Assembly (NCBI GenBank): GCA_019192585.1
Contig: JAHCMG010000065.1
Coordinates: forward strand, 1-44,318
From: Devosiaceae bacterium MH13
GTDB taxonomy: Bacteria > Pseudomonadota > Alphaproteobacteria > Rhizobiales > MH13
Length of the DNA: 44,318 bases
Direction of reading: 5' to 3'
Of this stretch, positions 33,275-43,259 are shown in pieces; position 1 is the stretch's first letter; each line of letters opens with the position of its first letter. Position numbers and translations under genes: made by a program. The notes under the pieces were generated by a model. It did no database searches, was not told the DNA's origin, and was given only the letters and a program-made list of their open reading frames with translations.

Positions 33275-34008
33275 GGCGTGTGCTTGTCACCGGTGGCGGG
33301 TCTGGCATCGGCCGGGCCATCGCGCGTGCGTTTGCCGCCGAAGGTGACGCGGTGACGATCTGCGGGCGGCGCCTCGACGCGTTGGAAGAGACCGCCGAGG
33401 GCCATGCCATGACGGCGCTACAAGCCGACATGACCGACGAGGCCTCCGTCGACGCGCTATTCGAACAGCCCTTCGATGTGGTGGTTGCCAATGCCGGCAT
33501 CGCGCGCACCGCCAAGCTGGTCGACCTATCCCTGTCCGATTGGAACGAGACGCTCGCGGTGAGCCTAACCGGCGTGTTTCTGACTTTTCGCGGCGCACTC
33601 CGGAGCATGGGCCAAGGTGGCAACATGAGCCAAGGTGGGCGTCTGATCGCGATCGCTTCGACCGCCTCGCTGCAAGGCGGCGCCACGCTGAGCGCTTATG
33701 CCGCCGCGAAGCACGGCGTGCTGGGCCTGGTGCGTTCGACGGCGAAAGAGGTCGCCAAGGCCGGCATCACCTGCAACGCGATCTGCCCGGGCTTTGTTGA
33801 CACTGACCTGGCGGCCGGCGCCGCCCAGGGGGTCGCCAAGAAGTTCGGCGTCGATGAACCGAAGGCCATGGACATGGTGGTGGCGGCCAACCCCATGCGC
33901 CGCCTGATCGCGCCCGAAGAAGTGGCGGCGACCGCGCTGTTTCTCGCATCGGCCGGCGCCGCGTCCATCAACGGCCACGCGCTCAGTGTCTCAGGGGGAG
34001 AGATATGA
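33271..34008 (+). CDS. SDR-family 3-hydroxyacyl-CoA dehydrogenase of anthranilate operon
   Basis: Classical short-chain dehydrogenase of 245 residues: TGGGSGIG at 7-14, NAG at 74-76, catalytic Ser130/133, Tyr143 and Lys147 (SAYAAAKHG), and the PG turn in [10 protein letters not shown]. In the Azoarcus pathway a hydroxyacyl-CoA dehydrogenase acts after ring reduction; this protein fits that role, so it likely reduces or oxidises a cyclic or opened oxo/hydroxy CoA intermediate with NAD(P). Residues 113-124 contain a tandem hexapeptide ([12 protein letters not shown]) encoded by a near-perfect 18-base duplication just before strand beta5. ATGA overlaps join it to both neighbours. Confidence 0.88.
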   Translation: MRRVLVTGGGSGIGRAIARAFAAEGDAVTICGRRLDALEETAEGHAMTALQADMTDEASVDALFEQPFDVVVANAGIARTAKLVDLSLSDWNETLAVSLTGVFLTFRGALRSMGQGGNMSQGGRLIAIASTASLQGGATLSAYAAAKHGVLGLVRSTAKEVAKAGITCNAICPGFVDTDLAAGAAQGVAKKFGVDEPKAMDMVVAANPMRRLIAPEEVAATALFLASAGAASINGHALSVSGGEI

Positions 34009-34481
34009 AGACCGCACCCTCGCACCTGCCACTTGAAGAGCCATCCAAGGAACGGCTGCGGCTGTGGCTGCGCATGCTGAAATCGACGCGGCTGATTGAA
34101 GCCACGCTGCGCGGGAAGTTCCGCGACGATTTCAACACGACGCTTCCGCACTTCGATGTGCTGGCCGCGCTGTCGCGGTTCGATGATGGGCTCAAGATGC
34201 ACCAGATTTCGGGCATGTTGCGCGTCTCAAACGGTAGCGTGACAGGCATTGTCGATAAGCTCGCCGAGAGCGGCATGCTGGTACGCGTTCCGGTGCCCGG
34301 TGACCGCCGCGCCACACGCGTGCAGCTGACCCGCAAGGGCCGCGAGGAGTTCAAGCGCCAGGCGGACGCTCACGAGGCCTGGATCTCCGAACTGCTTGCC
34401 GACTTCTCCGCCGAAGAGGCCCGGACATTGGCAGGCGAGTTGAACCTCACCGAGCCGCAAATGGCGGGCGCCGATGGCTGA
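34005..34481 (+). CDS. MarR-family regulator of the anthranilate operon
   Basis: MarR-type winged-helix regulator of 158 residues. The DNA-binding part (about 50-110) reads [23 protein letters not shown] with a basic wing ([14 protein letters not shown]). A MarR-like gene is also part of the Azoarcus evansii 2-aminobenzoate clusters. It probably represses the operon until an aryl-CoA thioester such as 2-aminobenzoyl-CoA binds, and its candidate site is the palindrome at 30911-30925. It is encoded inside the operon, overlapping both neighbours, so its dose follows operon expression. Confidence 0.88.
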   Translation: MKTAPSHLPLEEPSKERLRLWLRMLKSTRLIEATLRGKFRDDFNTTLPHFDVLAALSRFDDGLKMHQISGMLRVSNGSVTGIVDKLAESGMLVRVPVPGDRRATRVQLTRKGREEFKRQADAHEAWISELLADFSAEEARTLAGELNLTEPQMAGADG

Positions 34482-35277
34482 GGCCCCAACCCATTTCCGC
34501 TGCTCAGTGGCGGCCAACGGGGTGGCGACGGTTGCCCTTGATCGGCCCGACCGCAAGAACCCGCTGACCTTCGAAAGCTATGCCGAGCTGCGCGATTGGT
34601 TCCGCGCGCTGCCCTATGATGACGATGTAAAGGCCGTCATCTTCGCCTCCAATGGCGGCAATTTCAGCTCGGGCGGCGATGTGCACGACATTATCGGCCC
34701 GCTGACCAAGATGAGCATGAAGGAGCTTCTCGCCTTCACGCGGATGACCGGCGACTTGGTCAAAGCCATTGTGAATTGCGGCAAGCCGGTGATCGCCGCG
34801 ATTGACGGCATCTGCGTTGGGGCAGGCGCGATCATCGCGATGGCGTCGGACATGCGGATCGCCACGCCGGGCGCCAAATGCGCCTTCCTGTTCACCCGTG
34901 TTGGCCTTGCTGGCTGCGACATGGGCGCTTGCGCGATTCTACCGCGCCTCATCGGGCAAGGACGTGCGGCTGAGCTTCTGTACACCGGCCGGTTCATGAC
35001 CCCCGAAGAAGGCGAGCGCTGGGGCTTTTACAACCAGCTTGTCGAAGCCGATGCCCTCGATGGCGCTGCCGATGAGGTGGCTGCGCAAATCGCGGCGGGA
35101 CCGAACTTCGCGCACATGATGACCAAGACCATGCTCGCGCAGGAATGGTCGATGTCGATCGAGCAGGCGATCGAGGCGGAAGCGCAAGCGCAGGCCATCT
35201 GCATGCAGACCCAAGACTTCACCCGGGCCTATGACGCGTTCGTCGCCCGGCAGAAACCGGTTTTTGAGGGCGACTGA
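34474..35277 (+). CDS. Enoyl-CoA hydratase/isomerase of anthranilate operon
   Basis: Crotonase-family protein of 267 residues. The oxyanion-hole segments are [16 protein letters not shown] (about 52-68) and [20 protein letters not shown] (about 109-128); the family Glu positions around 130-150 are not obviously the canonical pair, as the segment reads [20 protein letters not shown]. Crotonases with CDMGA in this position are seen in aromatic-CoA pathways. Predicted role: hydration or isomerisation of a cyclic enoyl-CoA produced from 2-aminobenzoyl-CoA. It overlaps MarR by eight bases and the next gene as TGATG. Confidence 0.87.
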   Translation: MAEAPTHFRCSVAANGVATVALDRPDRKNPLTFESYAELRDWFRALPYDDDVKAVIFASNGGNFSSGGDVHDIIGPLTKMSMKELLAFTRMTGDLVKAIVNCGKPVIAAIDGICVGAGAIIAMASDMRIATPGAKCAFLFTRVGLAGCDMGACAILPRLIGQGRAAELLYTGRFMTPEEGERWGFYNQLVEADALDGAADEVAAQIAAGPNFAHMMTKTMLAQEWSMSIEQAIEAEAQAQAICMQTQDFTRAYDAFVARQKPVFEGD

Positions 35278-36434
35278 TGGCGGACCGGACCTACCTCGAC
35301 TGGCCCTTCTTTGACGACGAGCATCGCGCTTGGGCTGCCGAGGTGGAAGCCGTGGCCGCCACCTTGCCCAACCATCACGGTGACACAGACGCTGCCTGCC
35401 GCCAGCTTGCGACGCTGCTGGGCAAGGCTGGCCTGTTGCAGCCAACCGCCAGCGCGGACGGTTCGCTCGACGTGCGCAAACTGTGCTTGGCGCGTGAGAT
35501 CTTGGCGCGGCACAACGGCTTGGCTGACTTCTGTTTTGCCATGCAGGGGCTCGGCACGGGCGCGATCTCGCTGTTTGGCACCGACGCGCAGAAGGCCGCC
35601 TGGCTGCCCAAGGCGCAAGCGGGCGAGGCCATCGCCGCCTTTGCGCTCACCGAGCCCGGCTCCGGCTCAGACGTTGCCAACAACACCATGACCGCCACGC
35701 GCGACGGGGACAGCTATGTCCTCAATGGCGAGAAGACCTGGATCTCCAATGGCGGGATTGCAGACGTCTATACCCTGTTTGCCCGCACCAACGAACAGCC
35801 TGGCGCCAAGGGCATGTCAGCCTTTGTGTTCACCCCCGATGCCGCGGGTTTCGAGATCGTAGAGCGGCTTGAGACCATCGCGCCCCATCCGCTGGCGACC
35901 TTGCGGTTCACCGATGTGCGCATCCCCGCGAGCGCGATGATCGGCACGTGCGGCCAGGGCTTCAAAATCGCGATGTCGGTTCTCGATGTCTTTCGTTCGA
36001 CCGTCGCTGCCGCAGCGCTGGGCTTCGCACGCCAGGCGCTCGATGCGGCGCTGGAGCGGGTGGTGACCCGCAAAGTCCAAGGCGCGGCCCTATCGGAACT
36101 GCAGATGGTGCAGGGCCACATTGCCGACATGGCGCTCGATATCGATGCCAGCGCCCTGCTGATCTACCGCGCCGCCTGGACCCGCGACAATGGCGCGAGC
36201 CGTGTGACGCGCGAAGCGGCCATGGCCAAACTGTTCGCCACCGAGCAGGCACAAACCGTCATCGACAAGGCTGTCCAGCTGTTCGGCGGCGATGGCGTCA
36301 AGTCTGGCACGACAGTTGAAAGGCTCTACCGCGAGATCCGGGCACTGCGCATCTACGAAGGCGCGACGGATGTCCAAAAAGTCGTCATCGCCAGGCAGTG
36401 CCTGAAGAGTTTTGAAGGAGCGGCCGCATGCTAG
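35277..36434 (+). CDS. Acyl-CoA dehydrogenase of anthranilate operon
   Basis: FAD acyl-CoA dehydrogenase of 385 residues with [19 protein letters not shown] and [19 protein letters not shown] as flavin/substrate contacts and the catalytic Glu361 in [17 protein letters not shown]. It belongs to the same superfamily as GcdH in this window but is clearly distinct (shorter, with a different N-terminus). In the anthranilate pathway it would desaturate a reduced ring or ring-opened CoA ester ahead of the hydratase. It overlaps the ligase gene by seven bases (ATGCTAG). Confidence 0.9.
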   Translation: MADRTYLDWPFFDDEHRAWAAEVEAVAATLPNHHGDTDAACRQLATLLGKAGLLQPTASADGSLDVRKLCLAREILARHNGLADFCFAMQGLGTGAISLFGTDAQKAAWLPKAQAGEAIAAFALTEPGSGSDVANNTMTATRDGDSYVLNGEKTWISNGGIADVYTLFARTNEQPGAKGMSAFVFTPDAAGFEIVERLETIAPHPLATLRFTDVRIPASAMIGTCGQGFKIAMSVLDVFRSTVAAAALGFARQALDAALERVVTRKVQGAALSELQMVQGHIADMALDIDASALLIYRAAWTRDNGASRVTREAAMAKLFATEQAQTVIDKAVQLFGGDGVKSGTTVERLYREIRALRIYEGATDVQKVVIARQCLKSFEGAAAC

Positions 36435-38050
36435 GTTCATCCGCCCATACCGACACATTCGCCCGGGACAATCTGCCGGCCGCATCGGACTGGCCTGAGC
36501 TTCTGCTCGATGGGTTCGACTACCCAGCCACGCTGAACGTTGGGCACGAATTGACCGATGCGATGGTGGCGCGCGGCTTTGGTGACAACACCGCGTTGAT
36601 CGGCAATGGACGCCAGCGAACCTACAAGGAGCTGACCGATTGGACCAATCGGCTCGCCAACGCGCTGGTCGACGATATCGGTGTGCAGCCCGGCAACCGG
36701 GTGCTCATCCGCTCGGCCAACAATCCGGCCATGGTCGCCTGCTGGCTCGCAGCCACGAAGGTCGGCGCCGTGGTGGTCAACACCATGCCGATGCTACGCG
36801 CGGGCGAACTGGCGAAATATGTCGACAAGGCCGAGATCCAGTTCGCGCTGTGCGACACGCGGTTGATGGACGAGATGGAGGCCTGCGCGCAGGATAGCGC
36901 CTTCCTCAAGCGCGTCGTTGGCTTTGACGGCACCTCAAACCATGACGCGGAACTCGACCGGCTTTCGCTCGAAAAGTCCGTGCAGTTCGACGCGGTAAAG
37001 ACCAGCAGTGACGATGTGGCGCTGCTCGGTTTCACGTCTGGGTCGACCGGTGAGCCGAAGGCGACGATGCACTTTCATCGCGACCTTCTGATCATCGCTG
37101 ACGGCTACGCGAAGGAAATCTTGCAGGTCGAGCCAAGCGATGTGTTTGTCGGCTCGCCTCCGCTGGCCTTCACGTTTGGGCTGGGCGGCTTGGCGATCTT
37201 CCCGCTGCGCTTTGGCGCCACGGCGACCTTGCTCGAGCAGGCTTCGCCGCCCAACCTCATCGAGATCATCGAGAAATACGGCGCGACGGTGTGCTTCACC
37301 GCGCCGACGGCGTACCGGGTGATGCTGCGGGCCATGGAGGATGGCGCGAACCTATCATCGCTCCGTGCCGCCGTGTCGGCGGGCGAGACGCTGCCCAAGC
37401 CGGTCTATGATGACTGGATCAAGCAGACCGGTAAGCCGATGCTCGATGGTATCGGCGCCACAGAGCTCCTACACATTTTCATCTCCAACCGCTTCGACGA
37501 CCACCGGCCGGCCTGCACCGGCAAACCCGTTGGGGGCTACGAAGCCAAGGTTCTCAAAGATGATGGGACCGAAGCACCGGTCGGCGAGATCGGACGGCTT
37601 GCGGTGCGCGGGCCAACGGGCTGCCGCTACCTCAATGACAGCCGCCAGGCCGACTATGTCGACGGCGGATGGAACCTGACCGGCGACTGTTTCAGCAAGG
37701 ACGAAGAGGGCTACTTCCACTTCGCCGCCCGCAGCGACGATATGATCGTCTCAGCCGGCTACAACATCTCCGGCCCGGAGGTCGAGGCGGCGCTTTTGGC
37801 CCATGATGTCGTCGGTGAGTGCGCCGTCGTCGCGGCACCGGATACCGACCGTGGTCAGATCGTCGAAGCGCATATCGTGCTGACTGATCCCGCGCTCGCG
37901 AGCCCGGAGACCACGGAACTTCTGCAGGCGCATGTGAAGGCGACCATTGCGCCGTACAAATATCCACGGTCAATTCGCTATTGCTCAAGTCTGCCAAAGA
38001 CCCAGACGGGCAAATTACAACGCTTCAAGCTCAAGAAAGCGGAGCTCTAA
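36428..38050 (+). CDS. abmG: 2-aminobenzoate-CoA ligase
   Basis: ANL-superfamily acyl/aryl-CoA synthetase of 540 residues. The P-loop A3 motif is GFTSGSTGEPKATMHFHRD (around residue 200), the A5 region is DGIGATELLHIFIS, the hinge follows FAARSDDMIVSAGYN, and the catalytic lysine is Lys529 in PKTQTGKLQRF. It resembles benzoate and 2-aminobenzoate-CoA ligases. The fused monooxygenase/reductase in the same operon makes 2-aminobenzoate (anthranilate) the best substrate. It generates the CoA thioester at the expense of ATP to AMP, in the cytoplasm. Benzoate or another substituted benzoate cannot be excluded from sequence alone. Confidence 0.88.
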   Translation: MLGSSAHTDTFARDNLPAASDWPELLLDGFDYPATLNVGHELTDAMVARGFGDNTALIGNGRQRTYKELTDWTNRLANALVDDIGVQPGNRVLIRSANNPAMVACWLAATKVGAVVVNTMPMLRAGELAKYVDKAEIQFALCDTRLMDEMEACAQDSAFLKRVVGFDGTSNHDAELDRLSLEKSVQFDAVKTSSDDVALLGFTSGSTGEPKATMHFHRDLLIIADGYAKEILQVEPSDVFVGSPPLAFTFGLGGLAIFPLRFGATATLLEQASPPNLIEIIEKYGATVCFTAPTAYRVMLRAMEDGANLSSLRAAVSAGETLPKPVYDDWIKQTGKPMLDGIGATELLHIFISNRFDDHRPACTGKPVGGYEAKVLKDDGTEAPVGEIGRLAVRGPTGCRYLNDSRQADYVDGGWNLTGDCFSKDEEGYFHFAARSDDMIVSAGYNISGPEVEAALLAHDVVGECAVVAAPDTDRGQIVEAHIVLTDPALASPETTELLQAHVKATIAPYKYPRSIRYCSSLPKTQTGKLQRFKLKKAEL

Positions 38051-38051
38051 A

Positions 38052-38288
38052 ATGATCTGTGTTTTCGTTCAAATACAGTGCAAACCCGGAAGCACGTACG
38101 ATGTGGCGAATAAACTATCCTGGGATGAAAAATACTCAGAAATGTATTCAACCAGCGGCGAGTTTGACCTTCTTTTGAAGATCTATGTCCCGAAGACAGA
38201 AGATATCGGTCGATTCATAAGCGACAATATAAGTCAGATCGACGGAATAGAAAGAACACTAACAACAATCGCATTTTCTGCTCACTAG
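38052..38288 (+). CDS. Stand-alone Lrp/AsnC ligand-binding (RAM) domain, low-GC gene
   Basis: Small protein of 78 residues comprising only the RAM (regulation of amino-acid metabolism) domain of Lrp/AsnC proteins: a MICVFVQIQCKPG strand, YSTSGEFDLLLKIYV core and GIERTLTTIAFS end strand. It has no DNA-binding helix-turn-helix. It starts one base after the ligase stop and ends 15 bases before the transporter binding-protein gene, so it is a true operon member. My count gives 97 G+C in 237 bases (about 41%), versus about 65% in adjacent genes; it uses many AT-rich codons (AAA, ATA, ACA). It may bind an aromatic or amino-acid ligand as a sensor or partner of a full-length Lrp protein. Confidence 0.85.
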   Translation: MICVFVQIQCKPGSTYDVANKLSWDEKYSEMYSTSGEFDLLLKIYVPKTEDIGRFISDNISQIDGIERTLTTIAFSAH

Positions 38289-38303
38289 AAACAGGAGGGA
38301 GTA

Positions 38304-39440
38304 ATGAACAAGCTTTTGATAACGGCGGCTGCAGCTGCTGTGCTGATGCAAGCGCCGCAAGCCTTGGCCGAGGTCAAGGTTGGGATGATCACAACACTGT
38401 CGGGTGGCGGTGCTGGCATCGGGCTCGATGTTCGCGACGGCTTTATGCTGGCCATAGAACAGTCTGGCCGCGACGATATTGAAGTCGTGATCGAAGACGA
38501 TCAGCGGCGCCCGGACCTCGCGGTGCAGCTGTCCGACCGGCTGATCCAGTCTGAGCGTGTGGACGTGATGACGGGCATCATCTGGTCCAACCTTGCCATG
38601 GCCGTCATTCCCGGGGCCGTTGCGCAGAACGTGTTCTACCTGTCGCCCAATGCTGGCCCCTCGCCGCTTGCCGGCCGGGCCTGCAACCAGAACTATTTCA
38701 ACGTCGCCTGGCAGAACGACAACCTGCATGAAGCCGCCGGCGCCTATGCGAACAGCGCCGGCTACGGCAACAGCTTCATCCTGGCGCCAAACTATCCCGC
38801 CGGCACCGACGCGCTGACCGGCTACAAGCGCATCTATGAAGGCGATCTGGCCGGTGAAGTGTTCACCCAACTGGGCCAGACCGACTATGCCGCAGAAATC
38901 GCCCAGATCCGTGCCAGCGGCGCGGACAGCGTGTTCTTCTTCTTGCCTGGCGGCATGGGGATTTCCTTCCTCAAGCAATATGCCGACAGCGGCGTCGATA
39001 TCCCGGTGATCGGCCCGGCGTTCAGCTTCGACCAGGGCATCCTGCAAGCGGTTGGCGATGCGGCGCTTGGCGTGGTGAACACTTCGCAGTGGAACAAGGA
39101 CATCGACAACCCGACCAACGCCGCGTTCGTCGAGTCGTTTGTCGAAGCGTATGACCGTTTGCCATCGCTCTATGCGAGCCAGGGCTTTGATACGGCGAAC
39201 CTTCTGCTGTCGGCCCTAGAGGTCGCCGAACCGTCGGATGCGGATGCCTTCCGCGACGCGCTTCGGGCCGCCGATTTCGACAGCACCCGTGGGCCGTTCG
39301 AATTCGGGGCCAACCACCATCCGATCCAGACGATCTACGCCCGCGAAGTCGTCCAAGAAGGTGACATCTTCACCAACCGGATCATCGGTGTCGCGCTTGA
39401 AAACCACTCCGACGCCTACGTTGGCGACTGCCAAATGTAA
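38304..39440 (+). CDS. Branched-chain/aromatic ABC transporter substrate-binding protein
   Basis: Periplasmic type I solute-binding protein (LivJ/Peripla_BP_6 family), 378 residues. The signal peptide MNKLLITAAAAAVLMQAPQ has cleavage near ALA-EV. The mature start KVGMITTLSGGGAGIGLDVR and later DDQRRPDLAVQLSDRLI are typical of the family. Homologues in aromatic-degradation operons bind benzoate-type acids rather than leucine, and an ABC binding protein is part of the Azoarcus anthranilate cluster. Strong ribosome site AGGAGGGAG. The downstream gap contains a stable hairpin that could keep its transcript level above the membrane subunits. Confidence 0.92.
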   Translation: MNKLLITAAAAAVLMQAPQALAEVKVGMITTLSGGGAGIGLDVRDGFMLAIEQSGRDDIEVVIEDDQRRPDLAVQLSDRLIQSERVDVMTGIIWSNLAMAVIPGAVAQNVFYLSPNAGPSPLAGRACNQNYFNVAWQNDNLHEAAGAYANSAGYGNSFILAPNYPAGTDALTGYKRIYEGDLAGEVFTQLGQTDYAAEIAQIRASGADSVFFFLPGGMGISFLKQYADSGVDIPVIGPAFSFDQGILQAVGDAALGVVNTSQWNKDIDNPTNAAFVESFVEAYDRLPSLYASQGFDTANLLLSALEVAEPSDADAFRDALRAADFDSTRGPFEFGANHHPIQTIYAREVVQEGDIFTNRIIGVALENHSDAYVGDCQM

Positions 39441-39456
39441 GCGGTCCTCGCGACCC

Positions 39457-39482
39457 TCCCCTTGCCCCACCGGGGCAGGGGG
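39457..39482 (+). promoter_or_regulatory. Intercistronic GC hairpin between binding protein and permease genes
   Basis: GCCCC-ACC-GGGGC forms the core of a stem continued (one T bulge) by TCCCC/GGGGG. It starts 16 bases after the binding-protein stop and is not followed by a T-run. Such hairpins between binding-protein and permease genes commonly stabilise the upstream mRNA segment or cause partial termination. Confidence 0.5.
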
Positions 39483-39496
39483 AACCTGGAGTTCCC

Positions 39497-40417
39497 ATGT
39501 CCACGATCCTGATAGTTGAACAGGTCCTCAACGGCCTCCAGCTGGGCGTCATGCTTTTTCTCATGGCGGCCGGGCTCACGCTGATCTTCGGCGTGATGGG
39601 GCTGATCAACCTTGCCCATGGCTCGCTGTACATGGTGGGGGCTTTCGCCGCGGCCGCTGTTGCCGGGGCGACGGGATCGTTTCTGCTCGCGCTGATGGCC
39701 GCGCTTGGCGCAGCCGCGCTTGCGGGCGTTTTGATCGAGATGGTCGTGATCCGAAGGCTCTACAAAGCCGCCCATCTCGACCAGGTGCTGGCCACCTTTG
39801 CGCTGATCCTGATCTTTTCTGAAGGCACGCGCTGGGTGTTCGGCTCGTTTCCTTTGTTCCTCGATGTGCCCGACGCCCTCTCAGGGCCGGTGACCTTGCC
39901 GGGCGGCATCGAATATCCGCTTTACCGGCTGACGCTGATCGCGATTGGGCTAGCCGTGGCCGTGGGTTTGTGGGCGCTCGTTGAGCGTACCCGCCTGGGC
40001 GTGCAGATCCGAGCGGGCGAGAACGACCGCGAGATGATCGCCGCCCTCGGCATCGATATCTCGAAGCTCTACACGCTGGTCTTCGCGCTCGGCGCAGCGC
40101 TTGCCGGCCTTGCGGGCGCTTTGGTTGGCGCCATCCAATCGGTACAGGTTGGCATGGGCGAACCGGTGCTGATCCTGGCCTTCGTGGTGATCGTGATCGG
40201 CGGCATTGGCTCGATCCGCGGCGCCTTCATCGGCGCGATCCTAGTGGGCCTTACCGACACGCTTGGCGGGGTGTTCCTGCCTGAATTGTTCAAACTGTTC
40301 ATGGAGACCGGCGCCGCCCAGCAAGCGGGCTCGGCCATCGCCTCCATGGGCATCTACATTTTGATGGGATTGGTCCTCGTGTGGCGGCCGACCGGCCTGT
40401 TCGGAGCACGCGGATGA
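39497..40417 (+). CDS. livH: LivH-type ABC transporter permease
   Basis: Inner-membrane permease of 306 residues with about eight hydrophobic segments, beginning LQLGVMLFLMAAGLTLIFGV and including the LivH hallmark GLINLAHGSLYMVGAF. The coupling region to the ATPases is near ENDREMIAALGIDISKLYTL. It pairs with the next gene product to form the membrane channel for the acid captured by the binding protein. The stop overlaps the livM start as ATGA. Confidence 0.94.
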   Translation: MSTILIVEQVLNGLQLGVMLFLMAAGLTLIFGVMGLINLAHGSLYMVGAFAAAAVAGATGSFLLALMAALGAAALAGVLIEMVVIRRLYKAAHLDQVLATFALILIFSEGTRWVFGSFPLFLDVPDALSGPVTLPGGIEYPLYRLTLIAIGLAVAVGLWALVERTRLGVQIRAGENDREMIAALGIDISKLYTLVFALGAALAGLAGALVGAIQSVQVGMGEPVLILAFVVIVIGGIGSIRGAFIGAILVGLTDTLGGVFLPELFKLFMETGAAQQAGSAIASMGIYILMGLVLVWRPTGLFGARG

Positions 40418-41400
40418 GGCTCAACGAGACCTATATCAACGCAGCCGTTCTGATCGGTCTGCTGGTGGTACCGCTATGGGCGGTGATGGTCGATGAGCCC
40501 TTCACCATCACCCTTGCAACCAAGGCGGTGATCCTCGCGCTGGCCGCCGTAGGCCTGAACCTGATCCTCGGCATTGGCGGCATGGTCAGCTTCGGCCACG
40601 CGCTGTTTTTCGGCCTCGGTGGATACGCGATGGGCATCCTTGCCTATCACGCGCAGACCTTCACGATGCTGGACCTTGGCCTGTTTTCGACCGGCGGCAC
40701 CAAGATGATGCCGATCATCTGGCTGGTCGCGATTGCGGTGTCGGCGGTGATCGCGTTTTTGATGGGCCAGTTGGTGCTGCGCACCGGCGGCGTCTACTTC
40801 ATCATGATCACGCTCGCGTTCGCGCAGATGTTCTACTACTTCTCGATCTCCTGGTCGCAATATGGCGGCGAGGATGGCCTGTCGATCTATGTGCGCAACG
40901 AGTTCCCCGGGCTCAACACGCTCGATCCCATCCAGTTTTTCGGCATCTGCTTTGCCATCCTGTGCGTGGTGCTGCTGCTGTTCTCGCGGCTGCAAACCTC
41001 GCCCTTTGGGCTGGCCCTGAACGCCACGCGGCAGACCGCCAAGCGCGTCGAGACCGTCGGTCTCAACCCGATGCATCTCAAGCTGGTTGCCTTCGTCTTG
41101 TCGGGCGCGATCACCGGGCTGGCCGGCGCGATGTTCGCTGACCTCAACCGCTTCGTCTCGCCAACCATGTTTAGCTGGCACCTGTCGGGCGAGTTGATCA
41201 TCTTGATCATTATTGGCGGCGTGGGCCGCCTGATGGGGCCCGTGATTGGCGCGTGCATCTTTGTGGTGCTTGAGCACTTCCTGGGCGGCCTGACGACCTA
41301 CTGGCACATCTTCTTGGGCCTGATCATGCTGGCGATCGTGTTCTTCGCGCGCGGCGGGGTAATCGGTCTGTTGACCGGCAAGGAGGGGGCACATGTCTGA
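40414..41400 (+). CDS. livM: LivM-type ABC transporter permease
   Basis: Second inner-membrane permease, 328 residues, many hydrophobic segments. Family motifs are LNLILGIGGMVSFGHALFFG and LRTGGVYFIMITLAFAQMFYYF; the coupling-helix region is LNATRQTAKRVETVGLNP. The ATG at 40414 was chosen because it overlaps the livH stop by four bases; a start 11 codons earlier lies deeper inside livH. Partner of livH, fed by the two ATPases encoded next. Confidence 0.94.
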   Translation: MRLNETYINAAVLIGLLVVPLWAVMVDEPFTITLATKAVILALAAVGLNLILGIGGMVSFGHALFFGLGGYAMGILAYHAQTFTMLDLGLFSTGGTKMMPIIWLVAIAVSAVIAFLMGQLVLRTGGVYFIMITLAFAQMFYYFSISWSQYGGEDGLSIYVRNEFPGLNTLDPIQFFGICFAILCVVLLLFSRLQTSPFGLALNATRQTAKRVETVGLNPMHLKLVAFVLSGAITGLAGAMFADLNRFVSPTMFSWHLSGELIILIIIGGVGRLMGPVIGACIFVVLEHFLGGLTTYWHIFLGLIMLAIVFFARGGVIGLLTGKEGAHV

Positions 41401-42162
41401 CCAAGTGCCTCAACCCGACGGACAGCCCGTTCTGGCGACGCACGGCCTCAACAAGGCCTTTGGCGCGTTGCAAGCCACGTCCGATGTGTCGATCGACCTG
41501 CGGGCGGGCGAAATCCACGCCATTATCGGCCCCAATGGGGCGGGCAAGTCGACCCTTATCAATCAGATCTCCGGCGGGCTTGCGCCGGATTCGGGCCGCA
41601 TTGAGTTTCTTGGCCGCGATATCTCCGCCCTGCCGGCGCAAGCGCGTGCCAAGGCGGGGCTGGGCCGCACGTTCCAGATCTCGCAGCTGTGCATGGAAGA
41701 TACGGTGCTCGAAAACACCGTTCTGGGCGCCATCGGCGAGACCCAGGGTGTTTGGCAGTTTTGGCGGCCGGCGCTTAAGACCGCCGACCTGATCGCCCGC
41801 GCCGAAGCCGCGCTCGAACGGGTTGGCTTAATCGCCGAAAGAGACGTGACCTGCGCCAATCTCAGCCACGGGCAGCGCCGCCAGCTTGAAGTGGCCGTGG
41901 CGCTGACACTGTCCCCCAAGGCGTTCATCATGGATGAGCCAATGGCGGGTCTCGGCGCTGCCGGCTCGAAGAACCTTACCGGCTTTCTCGATGGCCTGCG
42001 CCAAGAAGCGCCGATCTTGCTCGTCGAACACGACATGGACGCGGTGTTCGCGCTCGCAGACCGCATCAGCGTGCTCGTCTACGGCAAGATCATCGCCACG
42101 GGCACGGTCGACGAGGTGCGCAGCAGCAAAGAGGTCCGCGAAGCCTATCTCGGAGAGGCGGC

Positions 42163-42166
<4 letters not shown>
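41393..42166 (+). CDS. livG: LivG-type ABC transporter ATPase
   Basis: Cytoplasmic ATPase of 257 residues with Walker A GPNGAGKSTLI, signature LSHGQRRQLEVAVAL and Walker B FIMDEPMAGLG, plus the LivG-type VEHDMDAVFALADRISVLVYG. The LivG-specific GRTFQISQLCMEDTVLENT segment is present. It overlaps livM by eight bases and livF by four. Confidence 0.94.
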
Positions 42167-42848
<682 letters not shown>

Positions 42849-42849
<1 letters not shown>

Positions 42850-43259
42850 TGGTGTTCGAGATGCCGCAAAAGGTGATGTTCAAGCACTGCGACCCGGCGG
42901 GGATCGTGTTCTATCCGCGCTATTTCGAGATGATGAACGACTGTGTTGAAGCGTTCTTCGATGTGGTGCTCGGCACGCCGTTTGAGCGCCTGCACGGGTC
43001 GGGCCGCGCGGTGCCAACGGCACAGATCGAGACCCGCTTTCTCGCGCCCAGCCGCCATGGCGACCCGCTGGTGCTCCAGCTGGTCGTCACCGCCGTGGGC
43101 AACAGTTCCATGCAGTTTGCGATGACCGCCCTGTGCGACGATGAAAAACGCTTCGAGACACGCTCGACGCTTGTCCACACCAACGAACGCGGACGGCCCT
43201 CGCGATGGCCCGATGAGCTCCGCACAAAACTACAATCCTGTCTGGGAGACGCCTCATGA
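42849..43259 (+). CDS. 4-hydroxybenzoyl-CoA-type thioesterase
   Basis: Hot-dog-fold thioesterase of 136 residues. The catalytic Asp15 lies in HCDPAGIVFYPRYFEMMND, the signature of the Pseudomonas-type 4-hydroxybenzoyl-CoA thioesterase family. Its probable role is housekeeping: releasing CoA from stalled or non-productive aryl-CoA esters, such as 2-aminobenzoyl-CoA, or hydrolysing a late intermediate. Linked by TGATG and ATGA overlaps to its neighbours. Confidence 0.9.
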
